NCBI GenBank assembly: GCA_948470475.1
Contig: OX419345.1
Coordinates: 7,522,090 to 7,586,089, forward strand
Reading direction: 5' to 3'
DNA length: 64,000 nt
From: Galaxea fascicularis
Taxonomy: Eukaryota; Cnidaria; Anthozoa; Scleractinia; Euphylliidae
Shown here: positions 11,189 to 20,980 of the stretch, piece after piece
Position numbering within the stretch: position 1 is the stretch's first letter
Layout: each line of letters starts with the position of its first letter
Program-made: the position numbers and the translations under genes
The notes under the pieces: model-generated
What the model was told of the DNA's origin: nothing
Seen by the model: the letters and a program-made list of their open reading frames with translations, nothing else
Database searches by the model: none

Positions 11189-12705
11189 GTGACCTTCCAT
11201 GGCAAAACGTACACTAACGCTTAACCGTTTAAAAGGCCTAAGCCGTTCGTTATCCGTTCGTTTGCCGTTTAAACGCCGTGAGAAAGCGTTTGAGGCGTTC
11301 ATTTTACCGTTTGAACGGCAGGCGCTATCCGTTTAGTTAAAATATTCACCCGTTTAACTCGTTCGCATCGATCGAAATCGTTTTCATGTCCGTTTAAACG
11401 TAAAAAGAAACGCAGCGTTTGAAACCATTGAAATGCTGGGTCACAATGGTCCATCCAAATCGCTATCGTTGTAGTCGTCCTAGTATGTTAAAGTGAATCG
11501 AAAGTGAACCAGCACGGTGCTCGAATCGGAAGTTGTGAGAGTACGATACATATTTATTATGCCGGCAAGAAGGCAGTATACCGGTAGCCATTGAGCGTTT
11601 CCAGTCAAGCCAATATTATTTTGCGACGAATGATAATTGTAGAAAAAAACAACACTCTTAACTGTTAGTTATAAAGAAGACATAGTGTCCATATGACGTG
11701 CCTGAGGAGAAAGCGCAGTGATTGAATGCTGCAATCTTCGACAATACAGCGTCGATCGATGTTCGATAGTCACTGGATGGCGTTCGCGAATTCGGAGCAT
11801 CTACTGCATGTACGCTATTGCTAGCGTCTTTAAGTCTTGTCATAGTTAGCCTCAATATTCAACGCTTTCAGGCATATTCTAACTGAACAACAGCTTATAA
11901 AATTATTTATAAGGAAACGGCCTCACTGTTGATCGGTCTTTACTTTTGACAAACGCCACGTGACGATGTTCATGTCACGTTGAATAGTCACCCACGCAAA
12001 GGGAATATTATTTTGCAGGGTTAAAACCGCAGGGAATATTTGCACTTCAAATCAAACACCAGATAAACTGAAAGGTTGATGCTTCTTCTCGTGGCATTCA
12101 ATCGAAGATCCATTCAAAATACAAGTGCTAACCGCCAAATAATTTTCCAGAAATACAGCTTCAAAGCGACCAGCATCCGCGGCCGGAATTTCGTGTGCTA
12201 ACAGCAACAGTCACGCTGTTTGCTCCACGCTGATTGGATGCATTCTTTATCATCATCCAATCAGCATGGAGTAACAGCGTGACTGCGGATGAGCTTTTAT
12301 GCTTTCTTCACCCGCGTGTTAGCGTCTGTGCTCGTGTAACTAATCTTTGTTATTTTAAGTGCGAGAGAAGGCAAAGAAAATTGTATTTCACCGGAGAAGA
12401 GGTCGAGACGATTTGAACTGATTCAATAAAAAATCACAACGCTTTGTGTTTGCCCGTTCAGCGTTGCGCCCATCCGCTCGTTTATATTATGTTCGTCAGT
12501 GTTCATGCTTGCCGTTCTTAAAATTTATTCACCCACGTTTAAACGCTTACCCTTTTCCGTTCGTTTAATTTATTCACCCGTTTTTAAACGGCAATGAAAA
12601 GCGTTCAAACGCCGTCTAAAAGCGTTTGTTTGCCGTTCGTTATTCGTTTATTTTTGCCAGTTTAAACGGCTAAGCGTTAGTGTACGTTTTCCCATGGAAG
12701 GTCAC
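11189..12705. mobile_element. 1.5 kb non-autonomous TIR element inside the YqaJ gene
   Basis: Ends are near-perfect inverted repeats: GTGACCTTCCATGG at 11189 and its complement ending at 12705, continuing with ACGTACACTAACGCTTA for about 45 bases. ATAT flanks both sides (11185-11188, 12706-12709); because the ends are palindromic, the duplication could also be a TA dinucleotide. The sub-ends are rich in CGTTTAAACG words. Removing the insert and one ATAT rejoins the YqaJ gene in frame (IKAI then CYLNIFKF). No protein is encoded, so mobility must have been supplied in trans. The family is not assigned. Confidence 0.85.
12208..12285. repeat. 32-bp stem hairpin in the inserted element
   Basis: CAGTCACGCTGTTTGCTCC at 12208 pairs with GGAGTAACAGCGTGACTG ending at 12285. 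The stem continues through ACGCTGATTGGATG, with a 13-base loop and a few mismatches. Confidence 0.75.
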
Positions 12706-13706
12706 ATATTGCTTTTATTAATGACTGTGAAGGCTGTGCTGGATTGGTGTGAGAAGCTGCTTTACTAATTGATGCCCCAACTCTACCAGCTCTGTGATGA
12801 TAAAAACTAGAACCTTGTGACTGATTTCGGATTTCTTCCTCTATGACTTTTCTCTCTTCAGCTGTGATTTGAGTGTTAACATTTGAACATGCCTCCAACA
12901 GATCGTGATACTCTACGTCTAAGAACTTCTTGTCAAATAAGTCTGAAACGGTTGGTATGTTTCTGCTCTTTGAAACAAAAGTTTCAGAGAAAGGATGAAT
13001 CAAGCTCAGAGACATTGGTCTCGTCTGGCACAGGAATTCAAACTTTCACCACCTCCCCGCTTTTTGCAATTCCTTCCCTTTCTGTCAAACCATTAATAGT
13101 TTGATCTAAATGTTGCTTTAGTTTCTTTGCTGATCGAAAATCAATATCTGAAACGCACACGAAGGGAACTTCTTTGACAGCCGTTGGCATCAACCAGCTT
13201 CATTTCACCTGTGTACATGATAACTTTTCATTCACACGATTCCATGCTTCAATGCAGAAGAGAACGCTCGCAATATGTGAGCAGCACTCTCCTTGCCCTG
13301 CCATACATCCAACACACTGTGTGAAGAGAACAGTACCATTTTCCTCAGTTATAATCCACAAGGTAACAAACGGATTGTTCATTCTCTGTGAATGCCTGAC
13401 TTTTCCGAGTGTAGTTGTTTTATTTTATTTTGTGCCCTTTCACGCAGCTTACACACCCTGGAACGAGCTGATTATACGCTTCCAAACTCCGAAAAGTTTT
13501 AAATTGATCAAGCTGTAGTAGCTTGTCTCAAGCACTAAAAATGATAACAAATCCATGGATTCGACCCGTGGCAAACAGTCTGGATCATACGCTCTGTCTG
13601 GAATTAAAATGGGGTCGATACCAACACAAGAAATCTTTTCACAGTGACGTTTCTTCACATGGGGATCAAGGTTGATCGCATAATTGCTCAAGGGATTTAC
13701 CGCCAT
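12706..13706 (-). pseudogene. N-terminal SWIM zinc-finger part of the YqaJ gene
   Basis: The proposed start is the ATG at 13704-13706 (MAVNPLSNYAINLDPHVKK). A long frame gives DPILIPDRAYDPDCLP and LLSFLVLETSYYS, then shifts by one base near 13500 to continue as QFKTFRSLEAYNQLVPG. A second shift leads to RMNNPFVTLWIITEENGTVL and the SWIM finger CVGCMAGQGECCSHIASVLF, a Cys-x-Cys/Cys-x-His-like zinc motif common in transposon proteins. Next come AVKEVPFVCVSDIDFRSAKK and DLFDKKFLDVEYHDLLEAC, and the frame runs into the inserted element at 12705. The rest of the gene lies at 11184-9588. SWIM fingers usually bind DNA or proteins. Confidence 0.75.
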
Positions 13707-13793
13707 TTTCGAAATATGGAACACCAACATGACGAACCAAATTTCCCATGAAATTTGTGAAGTCATGTGAAAACGCTCTATAAATAAACATCG

Positions 13794-13845
13794 AGCATGG
13801 AATCGAGGCCATATAATTTCAGAATGCAAAATGTAGAATGGCAAT
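13794..13845 (+). repeat. Direct repeat flanking the IS4EU-like element, right copy
   Basis: Same-orientation partner of 7799-7850. The first 18 bases are identical, with scattered substitutions after that. Confidence 0.7.
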
Positions 13846-14039
13846 ACCCCAAATAAACCATCAGCCATAAATCACAAAGTCAAAATACAAATGAAATCTG
13901 GATACCAAGGAATGGCCACGTGTGACACTTATTGTTCTGCCAGAGGGTGTATTTGAAGCATCCATTGCAGAATCACAGTTGGAGTGCCGTCGTCGTCTTA
14001 TGATAAGGAGGAGGACTTGGGACAAAAGATGCGGGTGGG

Positions 14040-14720
14040 TCAACAGTCTTCGACCAGGCGATCCGTCCACATGTGGTGCTTGTTGCTTGAGTTGGGATGC
14101 AGATTCAAAATAACATAGCCAAAAGGAGGATCCGACTCACACTTGTACACATCCAGCACATCCTTCCAATGATCAAAGGTTTGTATGATCACGTTTTTAA
14201 ATCCCAATTGATCCCTTGGGTTCTTGAAGGCCACTGTGTAATGTGTGTTGTGAGACATGGTCTTGGCATACTTGACCATTAGAAACATGTCTTGACACAG
14301 ACACAACACGGTGTTGTTGTGATGATTGGAGTATTTGGTGAGGAGATCCAACACGTTTGTCACTACTGCCTTCATCCATCAAATCGTCCATAACCAACGA
14401 ACCTCCTTCTGTATTGGCATGCCACCAAGTCAGGTCCTCATGGAAGGCAGGCCCTCATGGAAATGAATGAGAGGGAACGTCTGTTGTTTCAATCCTTTGA
14501 AACCATCTTGCCAGATCCCATGACAGTAATGAATGTTAAGAATCCAAGGTCAAAAATATCGAGCAGGATCCCGCAAAAGACGCGAGACGAAGATTGTCTT
14601 ACCACACCCCAATGGACCCACGACCAAAATACTGCTAGGTGTTCAAAACATCCGCATGACTGATCACTTTCCAAACAAGGGAGCCAGTTTTATGCTACCT
14701 GCTTTAAACTTACGTAGCAT
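14040..14720 (-). pseudogene. FtsK/HerA-type genome packaging ATPase, broken
   Basis: The proposed start is the ATG at 14718-14720. A Walker A motif GPLGCGKT appears near 14617. After a frame break, an Asp-rich Walker B (VMDDLMDEG) appears near 14390, and a further frame runs to 14040 with TVAFKNPRD and the HMWTDR tail. The order and spacing match the packaging ATPase of Polinton-like elements, which pumps DNA into preformed capsids. There are at least two frameshifts and several stops, including two TGA codons between the start and Walker A. It is recognised from the motifs and from its position beside the capsid gene. Confidence 0.7.
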
Positions 14721-15100
14721 GGAATTCAGGGTTATGCGTCCATTCAACACCACGCATTGCAATTTCAAGGTCTTGGATAACCTTGACCACATGGCTTTCA
14801 AAGAGATGAGTTTGAGTTTCTTGAAGGGTCTTTTTTGTTTGCATAGGATGAAATCCTCTTTCTACATGGGACATTGTGACTACTGTCATCATCTTTGGGT
14901 TTTGGCCGGTGCAGGGCATTGAAAGACGGGACATCCTCGTTTGTTGGGATTGGTTTCGTGACCCAGTTCTGCGACTGTTGCAATACCTTTTCCCACTGCA
15001 TCAAATCGGTCATAGTCTTGTCGATGGTGATCACAAAATGAGACAAGTGTTGACTTTCATCTTTTATTGAAGAGCAAGGAAAAAATGATAACAACAACAA
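14721..15100 (-). pseudogene. Unknown Polinton-associated small protein, frame-broken
   Basis: Two overlapping minus-strand frames (15100-14798 and 14934-14721) together give about 120 residues, with WEKVLQQSQNWVTKP, PTNEDVPSF and a C-terminal part ending just at the ATPase start. Polar, no membrane segment, no motif I recognise. Its position between capsid and ATPase genes suggests a virion or morphogenesis role, but that is context only. Confidence 0.3.
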
Positions 15101-15102
15101 TG

Positions 15103-15174
15103 GACTCCGGTAGGATTTAAACCTATGCCCTTTGGGTTATGAGCCCAACGCACTGACTACTGTTCTACCGAGTA
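15103..15174 (-). tRNA. tRNA-Met(CAT)-like sequence, probably a pseudogene
   Basis: A 72-base cloverleaf can be drawn on the minus strand. The acceptor strands TACTCGG and CGGAGTC pair at most positions. TA occupies positions 8-9. The anticodon arm TTGGG-CTCATAA-CCCAA is perfect, with anticodon CAT. The T arm ATAGG-TTTAAAT-CCTAC has the B-box-like word GGTTTAAATCC. The D stem has a mismatch and both acceptor and T stems have one or two, so it is likely decayed or tRNA-derived. It sits between decayed capsid-type genes. Confidence 0.45.
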
Positions 15175-15345
15175 CTTGCTGTTTTCATACACAGTATCAT
15201 ACAATCCCATAATGCCATCCTCGTCAGTATGATCTTCGGTTCACCAATGCAACCACATGTCCATCAATCGAACAGGGACTTGATTGAATTGTTGACTTCG
15301 GTCTTCCATCAAACTATGCCAAAGCCAAGTCACGTTTGACTGGAG

Positions 15346-15675
15346 CAATTGAAAGAAGCGTTAGATGAGAAATTAAGACCTTTGAAAAAAAGTATCTGAC
15401 CTGAGAACAAAACTTGATGACACAACCGACTCCTTGAATGTAGCAAATCAGAAATATGAGATCTTAAAGCAGCATAAAAAGCATGAGCAGGATCATAAAG
15501 AAATCTGCACTGAGAGTTCCATTCTTCGGTCTACAGTTTAAATGTACTAATTATGGCATTTTCAATATACGCTTTGAAGGACCAAAAATATGGAATTCAA
15601 TTGTAGAAAATGTCAAAACAGTCCTTAAGTCAGTTCAAAAAGTTTCTACATAACAAGGTTCTTGATGACTATTAA
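15346..15675 (+). pseudogene. LINE fragment: coiled coil joined to reverse transcriptase tail
   Basis: The first 195 bases encode a coiled coil in two frames (QLKEALDEKLRPLKKS, then VSDLRTKLDDTTDSLNVANQ) like the ORF1 or linker region of non-LTR retrotransposons. After a stop, TNYGIFNIRFEGPKIWNS and, one frame over, QFKKFLHNKVLDDY resemble the extreme C-terminus of a LINE reverse transcriptase. The polymerase itself is missing, so an internal deletion or rearranged insertion is likely. An AT-rich tail (TTATTTATTTATTTTT) follows. Confidence 0.5.
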
Positions 15676-16490
15676 CTTATTATTTATTTATTTTTATTAC
15701 CTATGGTATTTTCTTCACTTCAAATTAATACCTTACCTATTTATATTTGTGTATAAGCCACCAATTATGTAGCATGCATAATTAGATTTATGTAAGACGA
15801 GAAAGGGTCATTGTTAAGGATATCTGGTTGGCGGAGGACAGCTGGCTTCATGAGTCATATCAGATTTTTACATAAAGGTGTTTCGCTAAAAAGAGTCCTC
15901 TCTTCGTTCCTATCCACCTGAGAGTAAACGTCGCTGCTTGTAGCTGTCAAAAGTTTCACCCTCCTCCGCCCCTTCTTGTACACCTCCTTAACTTTGGGCC
16001 TACTCTTAATTTCTGATTGGTGTCTTATACAGTATCTAGTTCACAGGTTTATGTCATTAGTGTTGTAGTTGTCCCCACCTTTGATGAATGGTGGTTATTG
16101 TTGTCATCACTTCATGACGTGACACAATTAAGTATTTACATTACGGAAAGTTAATCCCACCAAGGGTGTTGTCTCCATTCATCAAACTGAGCTCGCCACC
16201 GTCACGCAATAAGCTGAGAATTACGGCCATAAACAGTGTGTTTTCTTTCGAGTCATAACATAAATTATATTTTCTAATAGTTTGGGTGTTTTGTGTGTTT
16301 GTCTGTGTACGTCTGTTTGTATGTGTTTCATTATGCATGTTTCTTGGTGTGTTTTTGTTTTCCTTTTAGATTGCATTGTACCTCTGACCTTTTCATTAAT
16401 CAATTTTACCTCTAAATAGTTATTTCTGAATGTCCATACCTTTTCTGTTTCATTAGTTAACTTAATCTTAAGTTACCAATAAGTTAACTC
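15676..16490. other. Non-coding spacer in the Polinton remnant
   Basis: AT-rich with a GTGTTTGT-type run around 16280-16330. No gene or terminal repeat seen. Confidence 0.4.
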
Positions 16491-17745
16491 TCAGGTACAC
16501 ATAAAGATGTTGGTAGCAATGTGTCCCAATCTAGTGTTGAGTCGAAACTGCAGTTGCAGGTTGCCTTCGCATTGTGGATTGAGCATTTTGCTGTCAGCAT
16601 CCCCACCACTCAAGTTGTTGAAGAGGTAGAACGTGTAATGCACTCCATTGCCCATGCTTCGGGTTTCAGCATGCTGGGGGTTCTTTTCTTGCCAGGCGGA
16701 TGTGGCTTGCAAGAAGCGGAAATACTCTGCCAAGTCTTTGTGATGATTGCCATGATTGAGCATCAAGGTCTTGCCGTAGGGGTATTCTTTGCCATCTATC
16801 AACTGTTATCTATTCCAATCCAAATGAAATGCAAAGGGATCATACTCGATGGTTCCATTGAAAGGGTTGGCGTACACCAAGCCTATGACCATGCAATTGG
16901 GGATCAGATTCTGGAAGATCCTGTCTTTGTCGAAATCCACTTGTCCTGTGGGTAATGGAAAGGTACGCACTTCTCCTTGCACCAAGAGGTAACATATCAG
17001 GTTGCCTTCATTTCGTTTTGCCAGCAAGGAGTTGTACAAGGGTGGTGGCAAGCGCAAATAGCACAAGTGAAAGGTCATCTTGAGTTAATCAGCGGTCAGA
17101 CTTCCATTGTTGCCCACACCATTCATGAAGAGGGTGCTGGGATTGAAGAGGAAATTCACGACGATTTCCTATTGGGGTGGTAAGGGTTTACTCAAATGAA
17201 ATGCTTTGGAATGAGGTTTGAAGGACAATGAGCATCGAACCCCATCGAAGTATGGGGGTTTTCCAGCCAGAATGGCATTCACTGTGGCTTTCCGACTCAC
17301 TGTGAGCCCCCTGTAGGCTGTGTTACCCATATCAATTTTGTTGTCAGTGATGGGGACAGGCGTGTCAAAGGCATCTGGCATGATCTGTTGCACACGCAAG
17401 GTGGTCTGAGCCTCTTCTTGATTGTAATTTAGCAACATTTCGATGTAGGCCTTGTAGGCATAGGTGTCCGTCTGTGGGCTGATCAAGATGCCATTGAAGT
17501 ACATGCTCATCTACTTGATCAGGCTTTGAGCCAGGTTTTGGGTGGGAAACATCTTCTCTGCAGCCACGATGTTATCCCCATTGGCATTGGCCAATTTCAA
17601 GGACATTTTGAAGAAGCTGTAGTCCAAATCGAATGTACTCAGTGCTCTTGTTGATCAAGAATTCCATGGAGTTTGTTTGCCATGACCACAGGGGGCATGG
17701 GTCGATTCCATCCTTTGAAGCCCGGCGTGCCATGGTTCGATGGAC
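16491..17745 (-). pseudogene. Polinton-type major capsid protein (double jelly-roll), four in-frame stops
   Basis: From about 17625 to 16491 the minus strand keeps one reading frame of about 380 codons interrupted by four stops: TAG at 17511-17513, TAG at 17169-17171, TAA at 17085-17087 and TAA at 16806-16808. Upstream of 17630 a frameshift leads into a poorly preserved N-terminus. Segments such as SPQTDTYAYKAYIEMLLNY and GKEYPYGKTLMLN have the character of the hexon-like protein shared by Polintons and adintoviruses. The product would build an icosahedral shell. All four stops are one C-to-T step from Gln codons, which suggests deamination-type decay. Confidence 0.65.
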
Positions 17746-18516
17746 TGTGAGTGATAGGGAAGATAAAACTCCTCCCGTATACTGTTTTCGACGTGGTTGT
17801 TTCACTTTCAATAGAGGAATGAGCACACCACCACATTGCTGTTGGGCATAAGCGGCTGCCCAACGTCGAGTGTTGCGGATCTGTTGTGGAGAAAGTCCAA
17901 AGATGTTCCCTCTCTTTTGGCGTCATTTTTGTTGTCCTGCGAAGGTCGAATCATTCCCTCCCTGCAATCCCATGCAGGGACGGGGACACGTGTAGTCCAT
18001 TTTTTATTTTCCAGTAGATCAAAGATGATGCACTGAACTTTCGGCATGACGACACTTTGGATGGTCTGTCAGGCTTTGCGTTTGATGGCATGGGTAGCTT
18101 TCTTTTCAATGGCTTGGGGAAGACCAGTCTTCTTCAACAGGGGAACGATGAGACTGCTCCTTAACCCACTTTCAGTTTGGGTGGGCGTGTATTGTCTTAG
18201 ACTCTCTCTGTGCATGATGAGACTGTTCCTCCTCTGTCTTGGTGGTTACCTTTTATGGTCTAATAAAGGGACTGACTCGCTTGAAGCGCCACTTGAGGAT
18301 TCTGTCCAAACCTTCGATTTCACCCAGAGCATATTTTTTCGAATGGTAGGTCTTGTGCACTTGCCATCGAAAGGGACCACTAAGGCCTGTGTAATACTTC
18401 CATTGATACCCCAGTTTCAAAGTCCGATGATTGGGGTGGTTTCTTTTTTCCTTGCTCTTATGTCTCTCCAACAAATGCAAGGTCACATTGGTGGCCCCTG
18501 TACCCAATTTGGCCAA
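17746..18516 (-). pseudogene. Unknown basic proteins upstream of the capsid gene
   Basis: An 87-residue frame at 18516-18253 is strongly basic (LLERHKSKEKRNHPNHRT, LKWRFKRV) and continues in other frames with many Lys/Arg and His. Between 18000 and 17746 another frame gives GLSPQQIRNTRRWAAAYAQQQ. These could be remnants of a small DNA-condensing or minor virion protein. No clear start or stop; function is not recognisable. Confidence 0.3.
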
Positions 18517-19140
18517 ACGTCCAACCAGGTCAACACTCGAATTTCCATCCCGTCGAATTCATGTTGATGCACCAGTAAATATTGCACATGACGCGGTTCA
18601 AAGTAGACCATGCCAATAACATTGGTGTCAACTTCCACTTCTCGCATCAGATCGCTGACCAGATTGCCCACAATCATGGTTATTCCACATTGCTGCAAAC
18701 CCATAGCGATCAGGATGCCGTAACCACAATGTTCTCAAACCAACCTCTGTTCAAGTCCAACCATTCCCATGATGATTGGTTGGTGAACTGCACGTATTTC
18801 ACACTGTTCTCTGTCAATTTGGACATGAATCCAACCCCTCCTCCGCTGGACAATATGTCCAATAAAGGAGTGAACCAAGGTATCAAGCGAAGATTGGGTC
18901 CTCTGCTATTCTTCTTGGTGGTCGCATCAAATTGGATGATCCTCAAATGTTTGGCCAAGGGTTCCAGGATGTGAATCCATAGTTTGCTATCCCCTTTGCC
19001 CACCTTGCTAGCATCCCAGAGCACCACTTCACGTCGAACATGAATTGTTTGCTAGTGCTTTTGTTGTACCAATCGTCGTAAACGGTATTTGATTTCAAGG
19101 CCTCTCCAATCAGTATCCGCTTTGAGCAATTCTACTTTTC
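18517..19140 (-). pseudogene. Unknown Polinton-associated protein, two frames
   Basis: A minus-strand frame from about 19140 gives KADTDWRGLEIKYRLRRLV, then a TAG, then VLWDASKVGKGDSKLW and LAKHLRIIQFDATTKKN. It ends with NRGWFENIVVTAS at 18710. The next frame picks up immediately with MGLQQCGITMIVGNLVSDLM and runs to 18483. Together this is about 215 residues of a mixed alpha/beta composition. Its place ahead of the capsid gene would suit a minor capsid (penton) protein, but I cannot confirm that from motifs. Confidence 0.35.
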
Positions 19141-19736
19141 AATAAAACCTGGGTCTAGAAACTGGAAAATTCCACTTAAATCACCTTTTTGATTTGTGAT
19201 CTACAGCAAAACGAAAAATACCACACCTTTCTCAATTTCACTCGTGTTTAAGAAACCTGAAATAGGTGCCACATTTTTTTCAGATAAGGTGGAGTCTTTT
19301 ACGATTCCTCCCAGATATTACTCAAGTCAATTTCTCAAGTTATTGCTCTATTTCACTATTATTCACTATTTCACAAAAAAGTCAAAATAAGAATTTTCTC
19401 GACTTTTTGTCAGCTTTTTGATGCTTTCATCGAAATTGAATAATGTGGACTTTTACTTTATTGACAGCTGTAAAGGGAAGGCGCAAAACGCAAATCAGAA
19501 TCGTTTTATCTGTAGCTTTGAACCCTGTAGTTCTGTAGTTGTCAAGATGGCAAACTGCGTGAAGATTATGATGAATGAAAACGTCATGAGGCTTAGGTCT
19601 TATACTTTAACAGTGGGAAACTTAGCTATGATTTTCAAACTATATAAATCAAGGCATTTACATTTGCTGTGAAGAAGAAGGGGAGATTATTATACTGACA
19701 CAAACAGAGACTACGTCAAGACGTATGTTGTGAACA
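19141..19736. other. Intergenic, nothing seen
   Basis: AT-rich sequence without a supported gene or repeat. Confidence 0.4.
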
Positions 19737-20980
19737 GTGAGCCAACTCGGCCTGCATTCTCAAGGACCTCTGCCGAATTATCTTCACCACGTAATTTGCT
19801 TGGAATCCCTGTCTTACCAGAGAACAGCCTTCCTGAGAACAAATCTAAACCCACCACCTGGCCAGATGTCCAGTGCGCAAACCTCGCAACGGCCAAGATT
19901 CTCCTCTAGCTCAAGCAAAGTGCAACCATCATCATGGAAGAAGTCGGTTGTAGTGGTGGACGTCCTATCATCTGGCGCAATAAATGAGAAATTTCAAGTT
20001 CATCTGAATTTGACAAAAGAAACTGCATTGGTGGATGAAGTAAAAAAGATGTTAAAAGAACAGCTGGGTTTCTACATAATTCTCCTCAATGCAAAACATC
20101 TGCCAGTTATATCTGGGGAGACCAAAGGTAAGCCAAGTTGATATAATCCTAAAAGCTTCAGTCAAGTGAAGAAGGCTTTTTATTTTATTGTGTTTCATAA
20201 AGTATAATATTTAAGGATTGCTTTTAACGTTTTTCTCCATGTAACTGTGCCAAGTATATGTGTAGTACCTAACGTTCCAATTCATGGATTGTGAGAACTG
20301 ACCTTAGTTAATTGATTACGTGTTTTTAACATAGGGCCCGGACGCACTACACAAATTTTCGTGATAAATTCCCGTGTGACAATTTTCCCTCTTTATAATG
20401 AACAGGATCTTAGTTCTGGAGAGGGAGCTGAAAGATACTGTTGGCCAACAAAAGTCAAAAGCCAAAAGTCATACTTGAGAAGGGGAAGAGTCCTAAAAAA
20501 AGTACACAACAGGAGATATTCTGGATTGGTTAAGGAAGATGGTATCCTCAGACGTTGAAGAGGAGGACGATTTCAGAGAATCCCCTTCACCAGAACCCAG
20601 GCAAAAGCAGAAGCTCTTCCTCTCGAGCAAATGTTGAAGAAGAAGCATCTTCCACTTGTTACGCCATAATTGGTTGTGTGCATTGTCTAGAGCAGTGGAT
20701 TGAGTCAACCACCTCTTTGAGCAAGTGCCCACTACGCCGCACATGTGCAGATTATGCGGTTATTCCAATGGTACAGGAAATTGCCAATATCCTCGGTCAG
20801 TCTGTCCCTAGAAGCAATATTAAGTGGAAAATGATGCAAGTGATACTGACACCATCCCTTATGGTCGTGAAGATGAAGAGTATCATTCAGATGACAACTT
20901 TGACCTTGCCCCAGTGTTGTAAGCAGAATATTCTGTTATTTGAAATGTTTCACTATTTTCACTTGACTATGTTCTTAATC
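19737..20980 (+). pseudogene. Remnant of a RING-like multi-exon gene
   Basis: The first exon (about 19737-20128) is Ser-rich, then gives VVVDVLSSGAINEKFQVHLN and ends at an AAG|GTAAGC donor. A later segment from about 20405 is charged. The part near 20640-20760 reads GCVHCLEQWIESTTSLSKCP followed by LRRTC, which resembles the second half of a RING finger (x-C-x-H-C then C-P-x-C, with the last Cys replaced by Arg). RING proteins are usually ubiquitin ligases, but the first zinc half is not visible, frames shift, and the exon junctions are uncertain. Confidence 0.3.

Larger units (their letters stand above)
7860..13782. mobile_element. IS4EU/ISL2EU-like DNA transposon carrying transposase and YqaJ genes
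   Basis: Both ends carry an imperfect inverted repeat: TATAGAACATTTTCACTCACG at the left and, reverse complemented, TATAGAGCGTTTTCACATGA at the right, followed by further similar words including a shared TTGGTGTTCCAT. Between them lie two convergent genes: a THAP-DDE transposase (+) and a SWIM/YqaJ/PHD/Ulp1 gene (-), ending 367 bases apart. From memory, IS4EU (ISL2EU) elements encode a THAP-type transposase and a second YqaJ-nuclease protein, which fits. Both genes are frame-broken, and the minus-strand gene is split by a younger insertion. Confidence 0.7.
13850..19150 (-). mobile_element. Decayed Polinton/adintovirus-type element, partial
   Basis: A minus-strand run of frame-broken genes: two unknown proteins upstream, a major-capsid-like protein, then an unknown and a genome-packaging ATPase. 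The block resembles the virion module of Polinton (Maverick) elements and related adintoviruses. Protein-primed polymerase and integrase were not found, and I saw no terminal repeats, so this is a remnant. The limits are set only by the outermost recognisable sequence. Confidence 0.6.

Noticed and set aside
13449..13868. Full 139-codon minus-strand ORF as a gene
   Set aside because: Only the part from the ATG at 13706 looks like protein; upstream it runs through the transposon's terminal repeat and flanking DNA.
16141..16403. His/Thr-rich ORF
   Set aside because: Derived from a GTGTTTGT-type low-complexity run.
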